Source of the DNA: Acidobacteriota bacterium
GTDB lineage: Bacteria > Acidobacteriota > Vicinamibacteria > Vicinamibacterales > UBA2999
Direction of reading: 5' to 3'
Assembly: GCA_016871195.1 (NCBI GenBank)
Contig: VFZN01000017.1
Location: 1-63,571 of the forward strand
DNA: 63,571 bases
The position numbers and the translations under genes were made by a program. This document shows, piece after piece, positions 24,605 through 32,247 of this stretch; positions within the stretch are counted from its first letter, which is position 1, and each line of letters starts with the position of its first letter. The notes beneath the pieces are model-generated. The model was not told the DNA's origin and did no database searches. It worked only from the letters and a program-made list of their open reading frames with translations.

Positions 24605-24964
24605 ATGCTGGGCACGACCGGACTCAAGGCATTGCGCGTCGACTGCATCGTCGGCATCTACCCCCACGAGCGCGAGCGCACCCAAACCGTGTTCCTCGAC
24701 GTCGCCCTCGACTATGACTTTGGCCCTGCGGCGGCGTCCGATGCCATCAGCGACGCTGTCGACTACGACCGCATCGCCTCCGGCCTCATCCGCCTGCTGG
24801 TCGATCGCCAGTTCCAGTTGATCGAAGCGATGGCCGAGGCCTCTGCTGCCTGGGTGTTCGCACACATTCCAGAGGCCCGTCGCGTCGCTATCGAAGTGCG
24901 CAAGCCTGCGGCTGTCCCTGCGGCCGAGTGCTCGTTCGTCCGCGTCGAGCGGGTGCGCCCATGA
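24605..24964 (+). CDS. folB: Dihydroneopterin aldolase
   Basis: 119 residues, T-fold (tunnelling fold) enzyme. Motifs: VDCIVGIYPHERERTQTVFLD, AVDYDRIASGLIRLL, FQLIEAMAEASA and the catalytic-lysine region VAIEVRKPAA. It cleaves or epimerises dihydroneopterin in folate synthesis. Start ATG 24605 has AGGGAG five bases upstream. The following SDR starts inside its stop codon, and that SDR carries a pteridine-reductase motif, so the pair is likely functional. Confidence 0.92.
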   Translation: MLGTTGLKALRVDCIVGIYPHERERTQTVFLDVALDYDFGPAAASDAISDAVDYDRIASGLIRLLVDRQFQLIEAMAEASAAWVFAHIPEARRVAIEVRKPAAVPAAECSFVRVERVRP

Positions 24965-25692
24965 GCCAGACCGCTACCCCTCCTGTCGCCGTGGTCACCG
25001 GGGGCGCAAGGCGGCTGGGCCGCCACCTCTGCGACGACCTGGCAGAGGCCGGTTACCAGGTCGTCGTGTGCTATCGCCACTCGCGCGCTGAGGCACAGAC
25101 CGTGGCTGACGGCATCACGGCACGCGGTGGCCATGCCCGTGCCGTCGACATTGATGTGGCGCAGTCCGCCTCGGTCGCCGACGCGTTCCAGAACATTGCC
25201 CGCCACGAAGGCCGCGTCGATCTGCTCATCAATAACGTCGGCAATTACACCCCGCAGCCCCTCGATGCCATCACCGTCGATAGCTGGAATGCCACAATCG
25301 CGGCCAACCTGTCAGGTCCGTTCTACTGTGTGCACGCCGCACTGCCACTGATGCCCGAAGGCTCGCTCATCATCAGCATCGGCATGGCGGGGCTCGACAG
25401 CATCCGGGCCAATCCCATCGCAGCCGATTACTACGTGAGCAAGACCGGTCTGCTCTCGCTCACCCGATCGCTGGCGGTGTCGCTGGGACCACGACATATC
25501 CGGGTCAACATGGTGTCGCCCGGTCAGCTCGACAATTCCATCGACCTTCCGGACGCGACCACGCTACCTCACCTGATTCCGCTCGGTCGCGCCGGCAGGC
25601 TGCACGATATCGCCTCGGCCGTTCGTTACCTCATCGGCGCCGACTATGTGACCGGAGCCAACATCGACGTCGCCGGCGGTTATCGCCTCTGA
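24961..25692 (+). CDS. Short-chain dehydrogenase, FolM/pteridine reductase-like
   Basis: 243 residues, classical SDR. The cofactor loop VVTGGARRLG fits the TGxxxRxG pattern that marks pteridine reductase 1 and FolM. Active-site elements: LLINNVGNYTPQP, S139 region in SLIISIGMAG, and Y157-x3-K161 in DYYVSKTG. It probably reduces a dihydropterin (dihydromonapterin) or dihydrofolate with NADPH. Its ATGA overlap with folB supports a pterin role; a general oxidoreductase remains possible. Confidence 0.78.
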   Translation: MSQTATPPVAVVTGGARRLGRHLCDDLAEAGYQVVVCYRHSRAEAQTVADGITARGGHARAVDIDVAQSASVADAFQNIARHEGRVDLLINNVGNYTPQPLDAITVDSWNATIAANLSGPFYCVHAALPLMPEGSLIISIGMAGLDSIRANPIAADYYVSKTGLLSLTRSLAVSLGPRHIRVNMVSPGQLDNSIDLPDATTLPHLIPLGRAGRLHDIASAVRYLIGADYVTGANIDVAGGYRL

Positions 25693-26837
25693 TGCCGACC
25701 GCCGCCACGTTTGTGCCCCTGTGGGACCGCGCCGACGAGTGGGCCCATCGCCTGCGGCACATCCGTGATGCCCGACGGTTTCTCTACCTGTCGGCGTTCT
25801 ATCTCGAGTTCGACCGCTACGGTCAGGACATGCTCAACGCCCTTCTCGATGCGCAGCGTCGGGGGGTGGCTGTCCAACTCATCCTCGATGCGTTCGGGCA
25901 GACGCTGGGCGGCGTCCTCATGACTGCCGCCCAGCGGCGGGCATTGGCCCTGCACTGCGAACAACTCATCAGGGCGGGCGGCGTCGTGACCCACTATCGA
26001 CCGGCGTCACTGGTGCAGCGTCTGACCGGTGGTGGTCAGCACGTGAAGATTCAGGTGAGCGACACCGGAGAGGTGCTGTTTGGGAGCAGCAACATCACGG
26101 CCTCGTCCTACGAAGGCTGGCATGAATACTCGGTGGCCATGACCGGGCCCGTTGCTCGGACGTTGCTCGACAGCCTGCAGCACATTGGCGGCATCGTCGA
26201 CCCGACGCATCTTGACGCCCTGCCACCGGACGACAGTCGCGACGATCTGGCGTTCGACTACTGGTTCTGCAATCCCAACCTGACGCAAGCGTGGCGCGGC
26301 CCCTTCGGCTGGCGCGGCCACAATGAGGTGACGCAGCAGGTCATCGGCATGGTCAAATCTGCCCGGCACACGCTGCGCATCACCAGCTTCTACTTCAAGC
26401 CCACGCCTTCGCTGCTGCGTGCTGTGGCCGCCGCCGCCCGGCGTGGTGTGCGCGTCGAAGTGTTCCATTCACATCGCGATGCACTGCCGACGACCGATCT
26501 CGCCTGGATCGCTGCCGCCTCGACCTACACCGATCTGCTTGATGCCGGCGTGCAGATCTACGAACATCCCACGGGTGAACACTCCAAGCTCATCCTGGTC
26601 GACGATGAGTGGGTGGCATTCGGCAGCTACAACTGTGAAGACGCGGCACACGATCGGCTGGCTGAGGCGATGCTCGCCTCGCGCGATTCCCGCGTGGTTG
26701 CACCAGTCCGCGAGATCTTCCGCCAGCTGACCGATGACCCGGCCCAGGTGCATGTGACTCCGGAACTCTATCGCCAGTGGCCGCGCCGCCTTCACGCACG
26801 CGTGCGCATCCTTGGCCGCTTCAAATGGTGGATGTGA
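25692..26837 (+). CDS. Phospholipase D-like protein (cardiolipin synthase type)
   Basis: 381 residues with two complete HKD motifs: HVKIQVSD followed by VLFGSSN, and HSKLILVD followed by VAFGSYN. Each half also shows the preceding strand (FLYLSAFYLEF; LRITSFYFKPTPSLL). Two HKD domains in one chain of this size are typical of cardiolipin synthases and related phosphatidyl transferases; there is no N-terminal membrane anchor, as in ClsB. Start ATG 25692 shares its A with the preceding TGA (TGATG). The CYTH gene starts the same way at its end. Confidence 0.85.
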   Translation: MPTAATFVPLWDRADEWAHRLRHIRDARRFLYLSAFYLEFDRYGQDMLNALLDAQRRGVAVQLILDAFGQTLGGVLMTAAQRRALALHCEQLIRAGGVVTHYRPASLVQRLTGGGQHVKIQVSDTGEVLFGSSNITASSYEGWHEYSVAMTGPVARTLLDSLQHIGGIVDPTHLDALPPDDSRDDLAFDYWFCNPNLTQAWRGPFGWRGHNEVTQQVIGMVKSARHTLRITSFYFKPTPSLLRAVAAAARRGVRVEVFHSHRDALPTTDLAWIAAASTYTDLLDAGVQIYEHPTGEHSKLILVDDEWVAFGSYNCEDAAHDRLAEAMLASRDSRVVAPVREIFRQLTDDPAQVHVTPELYRQWPRRLHARVRILGRFKWWM

Positions 26838-27403
26838 TGCGTTTCCTCGAGATTGAGCACAAGTTTGTGGTGCCGCCTGATTTTGATCTGGCCGCGTTCA
26901 CGGCCGCCGTCGAAGCCTTGCAGCCGCGGCGCCGAACGGCGCTCGACGTCCGCGATCGCTACTTCCTCACCAGGCACGGCCGCCAGCAGCGCTACGTCAT
27001 CCGGCACCGCTTCGATGCCGAACTGCATCAGCTGACGCTGAAGTCGTTCGGTGATGACCCCGAAACACGCACGGAGGTCTCGCTCGACCTCGGGCACCAT
27101 GCGGGTGACCAGGTGGCGGCCGTCGATGCGTTCTTGCAGCCGCAAGAGCTCGAGTGGCACGGCCGTATCGAGAAGACGATTCGGGTCTGGTACTTCGATG
27201 ACTGCGAGGTGGTGCACTACACGGCCTCGACCGACGTACGCACCATCGCGTGCATCGAGTTCGAAGCCGTGCATGCGGCATCGGTAGACGAGGCGCTCTC
27301 TGTGCTGCACCGGTACGAGCGCGCCACGGGGTTCGAGAACACACCGCGCGCCATGACTTCGCTGGTGGGATTGCTGTTTCCGGGCGTGCTGCCCGACGCC
27401 TGA
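26837..27403 (+). CDS. CYTH-domain protein (triphosphate tunnel metalloenzyme)
   Basis: 188 residues. The N-terminal ExExK signature is E5-I-E7-H-K9. Alternating basic and acidic strands follow (RDRYFLTRH, QRYVIRHRF, LTLKSFGDDPETRTEVSLDL, CIEFEAVH), as expected for the eight-stranded tunnel. Members include class IV adenylate cyclases, inorganic triphosphatases and thiamine triphosphatases; which applies here is unclear. Start ATG 26837 overlaps the PLD stop (TGATG). Last gene of the ileS chain. Confidence 0.82.
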   Translation: MRFLEIEHKFVVPPDFDLAAFTAAVEALQPRRRTALDVRDRYFLTRHGRQQRYVIRHRFDAELHQLTLKSFGDDPETRTEVSLDLGHHAGDQVAAVDAFLQPQELEWHGRIEKTIRVWYFDDCEVVHYTASTDVRTIACIEFEAVHAASVDEALSVLHRYERATGFENTPRAMTSLVGLLFPGVLPDA

Positions 27404-27425
27404 TGCCGTCCGGGGGAAGAAGGCA

Positions 27426-27461
27426 GGCGCCTGTCACCAGCATCTGGTGATGTCAGGCGCC
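27426..27461. terminator. Long hairpin between converging CYTH and lon genes
   Basis: GGCGCCTG+TCACCAG (27426-27440) pairs with CTGGTGA (27444-27450) and CAGGCGCC (27454-27461), a 15-bp stem with a 3-nt bulge and CAT loop. It closes the ileS chain and probably lon as well. Confidence 0.75.
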
Positions 27462-27468
27462 TCTCCGT

Positions 27469-29937
27469 TCAGCGTCCGCGTGCCGTCGCGCTGCGGCGCG
27501 GCGGTACCGGGCGACGCGGGACCGACACGCTGTGGCTGCGGGTCTTCTTCGGCTGATCGTTCTGTCGCACCAGTGCCAGCAGCAGCACTTCGTCGATGGT
27601 CGAGGCCAGATGAATGGTCAGGCCCCGGCGCAACTCGTCGGTCAGATCTTCCTGGACGTTCTTCTCGTTGAGCTTGGGAAGAATCACCTCGGTGATGCCG
27701 GCACGCTTGGCTGCCAGCACCTTCTCCTTGATGCCGCCGACCGGCAGCACCTTGCCCGAGAGGGTAATCTCGCCGGTCATTGCGACATCACTGCGCACCG
27801 CGCGCCGCGTCAGCACCGACACGAGAGCGCTGACCATGGTAACGCCCGCCGACGGCCCGTCTTTCGGAATCGCGCCGGACGGCACGTGCAGGTGAATCTC
27901 TGACGCCTTGAAAAACTCGGGGTCGATGCTCCATTCGGCCGCGTGGGTGCGCACCCACGACAACGCCGCACGGGCCGATTCCTTCATCACATCGCCGAGC
28001 TGACCGGTCAGCGTGAGCGTGCCGGCTCCGGCCATGCGGGTAGCCTCGACGAAGAGCACCTCACCACCCACCGGGGTCCAGGCCATGCCTGTGGCCACGC
28101 CGGGCGCCTTCGTGCGCATCGCCACTTCTTCGTCGACGAATCGCGGGGCCCCCAGCAATTCCATCACCAGCTCGGGTGTCACCTTCACGCGCCGATCGTC
28201 GCCCTCGGACAGGCGACGGGCCACTTTGCGGCAAACGGCTCCCACCTCGCGCTCGAGATTGCGCACCCCGGCCTCGCGGGTGTAGCCGCGAATCAGCAGA
28301 CGTAGCCCCGCATCGGTGAAGCTCAGCCGCTTCGCCGTCAGGCCATGGTTGGTGACCTGACGGGCCACCAGATGATCACGGGCAATCGCCAGCTTCTCGT
28401 GCTCGGTGTACCCGGCCAGTTCGAGAATCTCCATGCGATCGCGGAGGGGGCCCGGAATGGTGTCGAGGACGTTGGCGGTGGTGATGAACATCACATCCGA
28501 CAGATCGAACGGCACATCGAGGTAATGGTCGCGGAACGTCGCGTTCTGCTCGGGATCGAGCACCTCGAGCAGCGCCGACGAAGGGTCGCCCCGGAAGTCG
28601 TTGCCGAGCTTGTCGATCTCATCAAGGATGAATACCGGATTCTTCGACTCGACGCGCCTGAGGCCCTGCACGATCTGGCCGGGCAGCGCCCCGACGTAGG
28701 TACGGCGATGTCCGCGGATTTCGGCCTCGTCGCGCACGCCTCCGAGAGAAATGCGCACGAACTTGCGGCCGATCGACTGTGCAATGGAGCGCGCCAGTGA
28801 TGTCTTGCCGACGCCCGGCGGTCCGACGAAGCAGAGGATGGGCCCCTTCAGCGACGGGTTGAGCTTGCGGACGGAGAGGTACTCGAGGATGCGGTCCTTC
28901 AGCTTTTCGAGGCCGGAATGATCAGCATCCAGCACCTGCTTGGTGCGGGCGAGGTCGATGACCTCGTCGGTCTTCTTCGACCACGGCAGCGCCACGACCC
29001 AGTCGAGATACGTCCGCGCGACGGTGTACTCCGACGCCGAGGGCGACATCTTCGAGAGCCGATCGAGTTCGCGCAGAGCTTCTTTCCGCACCGCCTCCGG
29101 CAGCCCGGCGGCCTCGATCTTCTCGCGCAGTTCGTCGACTTCACGCGACTGATCGTCGCCCTCGCCCAGTTCCTTCTGAATGGCCTTGAGCTGTTCGCGC
29201 AGGAAGTAATCGCGCTGGTTCTTGCCGACTTCCGACTGCACCTGCGACTGGATCTTCGAACCCAGTTCGAGCACTTCCAGTTCCTTGATGAGCAGGCGGT
29301 TGAGCAGGTCGAGGCGTGCACGCACATCGACGGTCGCCAGCACTTCCTGCTTGCCGTCGGTGCTGAGACTGCCAAGGCTGGCCGCGATGAAATCGGCCAG
29401 ACGACCAGGCTCTTCGATGTTCATGGCCAGGGTCTGCAGGTCGTCGGACATCAGCGGCGACAGGGTGACCACCTGCTGATAGTTGGCGCGTATGTTCCGC
29501 TGCAGCGCATCAATCTGGAGGGTATCGGTCGCCCCTGGCACATCGGGCAGTTCCGTCACCCGCGCCTTGAGATAGGGGCTGGTCGCCACCACCTCATCGA
29601 GCCGCACGCGGGCCACGCCCTGCACGATGATGCGCAGGCTGCCGTCAGGCAGTTTGAACATCTTGTGGATATGGCTGGCCGTGCCGACCTTTTGGAGGTC
29701 CGCCTGCTTCGGGTCGTCTTCGGCGGGGTCGGTCTGGGCGAACACCCCGATCATGCGTCCCGCCGTCACGGCCTCGTCAATGAGCCTGACCGAGTTGTCT
29801 CGGGCCACGGCCAGCGGCATGAAGGCCTGCGGAAACAGCACGGTGTCGCGCAGCGGAAGAATCGCCAGTTCCCCGGGAACAGGCGTGAGCGTCCGCTCGG
29901 ACGCGTCGGACGGAAGAGACTGTGTGTGATCGCTCAT
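27469..29937 (-). CDS. lon: ATP-dependent protease La
   Basis: 822 residues. N-terminal LON substrate domain (LAILPLRDTVLFPQAFMPLA), coiled-coil linker, AAA+ module with Walker A GPPGVGKTSLARSIA and FILDEIDKLG, and the C-terminal Ser-Lys protease: catalytic Ser in PKDGPSAGVTMVSAL and Lys in GIKEKVLAAKRAG. It degrades misfolded and regulatory proteins in the cytosol. The C-terminus carries an unusual Arg/Pro/Ser-rich basic tail of about 30 residues. Start ATG 29937 has GAGGAGGG. A DksA/TraR-type gene lies upstream in the same direction, separated by a strong hairpin. Confidence 0.96.
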   Translation of the reverse strand: MSDHTQSLPSDASERTLTPVPGELAILPLRDTVLFPQAFMPLAVARDNSVRLIDEAVTAGRMIGVFAQTDPAEDDPKQADLQKVGTASHIHKMFKLPDGSLRIIVQGVARVRLDEVVATSPYLKARVTELPDVPGATDTLQIDALQRNIRANYQQVVTLSPLMSDDLQTLAMNIEEPGRLADFIAASLGSLSTDGKQEVLATVDVRARLDLLNRLLIKELEVLELGSKIQSQVQSEVGKNQRDYFLREQLKAIQKELGEGDDQSREVDELREKIEAAGLPEAVRKEALRELDRLSKMSPSASEYTVARTYLDWVVALPWSKKTDEVIDLARTKQVLDADHSGLEKLKDRILEYLSVRKLNPSLKGPILCFVGPPGVGKTSLARSIAQSIGRKFVRISLGGVRDEAEIRGHRRTYVGALPGQIVQGLRRVESKNPVFILDEIDKLGNDFRGDPSSALLEVLDPEQNATFRDHYLDVPFDLSDVMFITTANVLDTIPGPLRDRMEILELAGYTEHEKLAIARDHLVARQVTNHGLTAKRLSFTDAGLRLLIRGYTREAGVRNLEREVGAVCRKVARRLSEGDDRRVKVTPELVMELLGAPRFVDEEVAMRTKAPGVATGMAWTPVGGEVLFVEATRMAGAGTLTLTGQLGDVMKESARAALSWVRTHAAEWSIDPEFFKASEIHLHVPSGAIPKDGPSAGVTMVSALVSVLTRRAVRSDVAMTGEITLSGKVLPVGGIKEKVLAAKRAGITEVILPKLNEKNVQEDLTDELRRGLTIHLASTIDEVLLLALVRQNDQPKKTRSHSVSVPRRPVPPRRSATARGR

Positions 29938-30000
29938 GCGACCCTCCTCGAGTGGCAGCCCCGGCGCCCCTCCGGGGGCCTCGTTCGGGTGGGAAGAGGG

Positions 30001-30029
30001 GCAGGCCCCGCCACTCCGGCGGGGCCTGC
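30001..30029 (-). terminator. Strong hairpin after the DksA/TraR gene
   Basis: Perfect 12-bp stem GCAGGCCCCGCC / GGCGGGGCCTGC around ACTCC, located between the DksA-type gene stop (30049) and lon. No long U-tract follows; it probably separates the two genes transcriptionally or tunes readthrough. Confidence 0.65.
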
Positions 30030-30048
30030 GGTCGGAAGGACGCGGAAC

Positions 30049-30510
30049 CTAGCCCTGAAATTCGTAGAACAGATTGCTCGACCCGCGACGCTGCGCCAGA
30101 CGCTCGCGCTTCTGGGCATTTTCGCGCGCTTCCTCGCAGTCCTTGCAGCGGACGGCAAAGGGCAGGGCGCGGAGGCGTGGTTCGGCAATGTCTTCACCGC
30201 ACTCGAAGCAGTTGCCGTAGGTGCCTTCTTCAAGGCGCGAGAGCGCCTCATTGATCTTATTGAGCGTCTCTGCCTTCATCTGGATGAGGGCAAATTCGAT
30301 ATCTTCCTGGATGTCGACCTCGCTGGTCTCACCCTGGTCCATGCCCTCGTGCGCCTTCTCGGACCCTTCGGCGCGCACGCCGCGGATGCGACCCTGCACT
30401 TCCCGCACGATGTCACGACGACGGTCTTCGAGGATCTGCCGGAGTTCGGCATATCGCGAACGGGGCGAATCGATGATGGTTGCTGCCTGCCGCTTTGCTG
30501 TCCTGGCCAT
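30049..30510 (-). CDS. DksA/TraR-type zinc-finger transcription factor
   Basis: 153 residues. A long coiled-coil (about 15-95) is followed by a C4 zinc finger: C101, C104 (CFEC) and C122, C125 (CKDC), then a C-terminal helix. This is the DksA secondary-channel regulator layout, which modifies RNA polymerase with ppGpp. Coiled-coil tip residues include GMDQGETSEVDIQED, resembling the DxxDxA tip region only loosely. Start ATG 30510 has AAGGAG eight bases upstream; GTG 30519 would overlap that site. A bifunctional Rel is encoded nearby. Confidence 0.88.
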   Translation of the reverse strand: MARTAKRQAATIIDSPRSRYAELRQILEDRRRDIVREVQGRIRGVRAEGSEKAHEGMDQGETSEVDIQEDIEFALIQMKAETLNKINEALSRLEEGTYGNCFECGEDIAEPRLRALPFAVRCKDCEEARENAQKRERLAQRRGSSNLFYEFQG

Positions 30511-30999
30511 GTCAGCCACTCCTTCCTGCGGTGCCGCCGAGTCACTTCGGCGTGCACCTTTAAACGCTTCCTGGCAATTGCGATGCCGTCTTCGGGTCTC
30601 ACTGCAAAACCCGCTCGCCTCGCGTCAACCCTGCCCTGAACCTCACTCGGTGTCGGCTTCCACAACTGGAAGTCGTCGCTGAACCGGCCTCGGAAGGGGG
30701 GCACGAGCCCTCTGAGGCATAATGAAACTGACAAGTCCTTAATTATCAATAGTTTCAGAGATGTTACCCCGACTGCACCCGCCGGATGTTTTGTCCGGTT
30801 ACAGGCATTAGACGCCGCCGGCCCCCGCAGGGTTCTCGGACATTTGTCCCCTGCTGATGTCCTCCGCGAGAGACACCACAAACCGCCAGACGTTAGCACG
30901 GGGCGCGCTCGCGGGGCAAAGCGTCGCGTCGCGGTGCTGCGGAAAAGGGCCCGGGCGGTGCGGAACGTCCCGTCGCAGGAAGGTAAGCTTCACACACCC
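30511..30999. other. 489-bp intergenic region between divergent genes
   Basis: No convincing coding region was found. It contains the only AT-rich patch of the neighbourhood (about 30718-30765). On the minus strand TTGATA (30749-30744) and CATTAT (30724-30719), spaced 19 bp, are a weak promoter candidate for the DksA-type gene, giving a leader of about 200 nt. A small hairpin CCGGA/TCCGG lies at 30782-30798. On the plus strand TAAGCT (30984-30989) lies 10 bp before the ATG at 31000. Confidence 0.5.
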
Positions 31000-31632
31000 A
31001 TGTGCCCCCGCTGTGAACGCCGACCGGCGAAACGAGACTGCCCTGCCCTGGTCACCCGCATCTGCGCGACGTGCTGCGCCTCCGAACGCCAGGTGCGTAT
31101 CGCGTGTCCGGATGACTGTCGGCATCTCATCGCCGCACAGGCCCATCCCGCAGCCCAGGTCAGGCGCCGGCAAGAGTCGGACGTCACACGGCTGATGACC
31201 GCCGTGGGTCGCCGGTTCACCGAGGCGGAACTCCAGGTGTTCTTCCTGCTGGCCAGCCAGGTGGTCCGGTATCGCGCTGACAGCCTGGCACCGCTGCATG
31301 ACGAAGACGTCGCAGACGCGGCGGCGGCCATGGCCGGTACCCTCGAGGCCGCGTCCCAGGGGCTGGTGGCCCACCTGACGGGCGCAAATACGGTCAGCGA
31401 GGGGTTGCGTCGGGCGTTCGACGAGATGGTCGCCGTGCTGGGCCAACAGGGGGGACCCTCGGTCGCCCCGCTGGCCGCCAGCGTGCTCCGCGGGCTGGCG
31501 CAGGGCGCGCGGGCGCTGCATGTCGCAACTCCCGGAGACCCCGTCGCCTTTCTGACCCTGCTGCGGCGCATCATGCCGCTGCCTGCGGCGGAAGACCCGC
31601 CAGAGGCCCGCTCACCGATCATTCTGCCGTGA
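31000..31632 (+). CDS. Cysteine-rich zinc-binding protein of unknown function
   Basis: 210 residues. The first 40 residues hold eight cysteines: MCPRC, RDCPALVTRICATCC and ACPDDC. The pattern CxxC...CP...ICxxCC...CPxDC is a conserved N-terminal module that I recognise from uncharacterised acidobacterial proteins; it should bind one or two zinc ions. The remainder is mostly helical (RLMTAVGRRFTEAELQVFFLL) without known motifs. ATG 31000 was chosen as it immediately precedes the Cys module; the frame is open further upstream but without RBS. Function unknown. Confidence 0.75.
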   Translation: MCPRCERRPAKRDCPALVTRICATCCASERQVRIACPDDCRHLIAAQAHPAAQVRRRQESDVTRLMTAVGRRFTEAELQVFFLLASQVVRYRADSLAPLHDEDVADAAAAMAGTLEAASQGLVAHLTGANTVSEGLRRAFDEMVAVLGQQGGPSVAPLAASVLRGLAQGARALHVATPGDPVAFLTLLRRIMPLPAAEDPPEARSPIILP

Positions 31633-31672
31633 GCCCGTGGTATGCTCTGGGTTTGTTTCTGGAGTCCTGACC

Positions 31673-31864
31673 ATGGCTATGCGTTGTGAAATCTGCGGCA
31701 AGGGACCGTCCTACGGTCGCCGCGTGTCCCATGCCCACAATGTCCGTCCCCGCCGCTTTGAACCCAACCTGCAGAACGTGCGGGCTGAGGTGAATGGGGC
31801 GACCCGTCAGATGCGCGTCTGCACCCGCTGCATCCGCTCCCAGAAGGTGACGAAGGCCGCCTAG
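31673..31864 (+). CDS. rpmB: 50S ribosomal protein L28
   Basis: 63 residues. L28 motifs: MRCEICGKGPSYGRRVSHAH, RRFEPNLQNVRA and TRQMRVCTRCIRSQKV. It is the zinc-containing (C+) form, with C5/C8 and C50/C53. Start ATG 31673 has GGAG upstream; TATGCT at 31640-31645 is a possible -10. ridA begins at the last base of its stop codon. Confidence 0.95.
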   Translation: MAMRCEICGKGPSYGRRVSHAHNVRPRRFEPNLQNVRAEVNGATRQMRVCTRCIRSQKVTKAA

Positions 31865-32247
31865 TGGCTCACGAGGCCCTCACCCCGTCGGGGGCGGCTC
31901 CGGCCATCGGCCCCTACTCGCCGGTGGTGCGTGTCGGCCGTACTCTATACCTGTCGGGGTCTATTCCTCTCGATCCGGCCTCAGGCCAACTGGTCGCCGG
32001 AGACATCACGGCACAGACCGAGCGCGTGATGCAGAACATGAGGGCCCTGTTGGCGGCTGGCGGTGTCGGCTTCGGCCACGTCGTCAAGACCACCGTGTTT
32101 CTGGCCGACATGAATGAGTTTGCGGCCATGAATGAGGTGTATGCGCGCTACTTCTCGGCGCCATATCCTGCCCGGTCCACGGTGCAGGTCGCCCGGCTGC
32201 CGCGCGACTGCCGCGTCGAAATCGAAGCTATCGCGATTCTCGACTGA
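31864..32247 (+). CDS. ridA: RidA-family enamine/imine deaminase
   Basis: 127 residues. RidA motifs: AIGPYSPVVRVGRTLYLSGS, QTERVMQNMRALL, VVKTTVFLADM and YPARSTVQVARLP with the key Arg (R104), plus the terminal VEIEAIAI. It hydrolyses reactive 2-aminoacrylate-type enamines formed by PLP enzymes. Start GTG 31864 overlaps the rpmB stop by one base (TAGTG). Its 3' end overlaps the converging rel gene by 20 bp. Confidence 0.94.
   Translation: MAHEALTPSGAAPAIGPYSPVVRVGRTLYLSGSIPLDPASGQLVAGDITAQTERVMQNMRALLAAGGVGFGHVVKTTVFLADMNEFAAMNEVYARYFSAPYPARSTVQVARLPRDCRVEIEAIAILD

Noticed and set aside
28918-30639. 573-codon plus-strand frame
   Set aside because: Runs antisense through lon and the DksA-type gene, both certain.
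30511-30999. Possible small protein or sRNA in the 489-bp gap
   Set aside because: Frames there lack RBS, domains and codon bias; no strong terminator-bounded unit could be defined.
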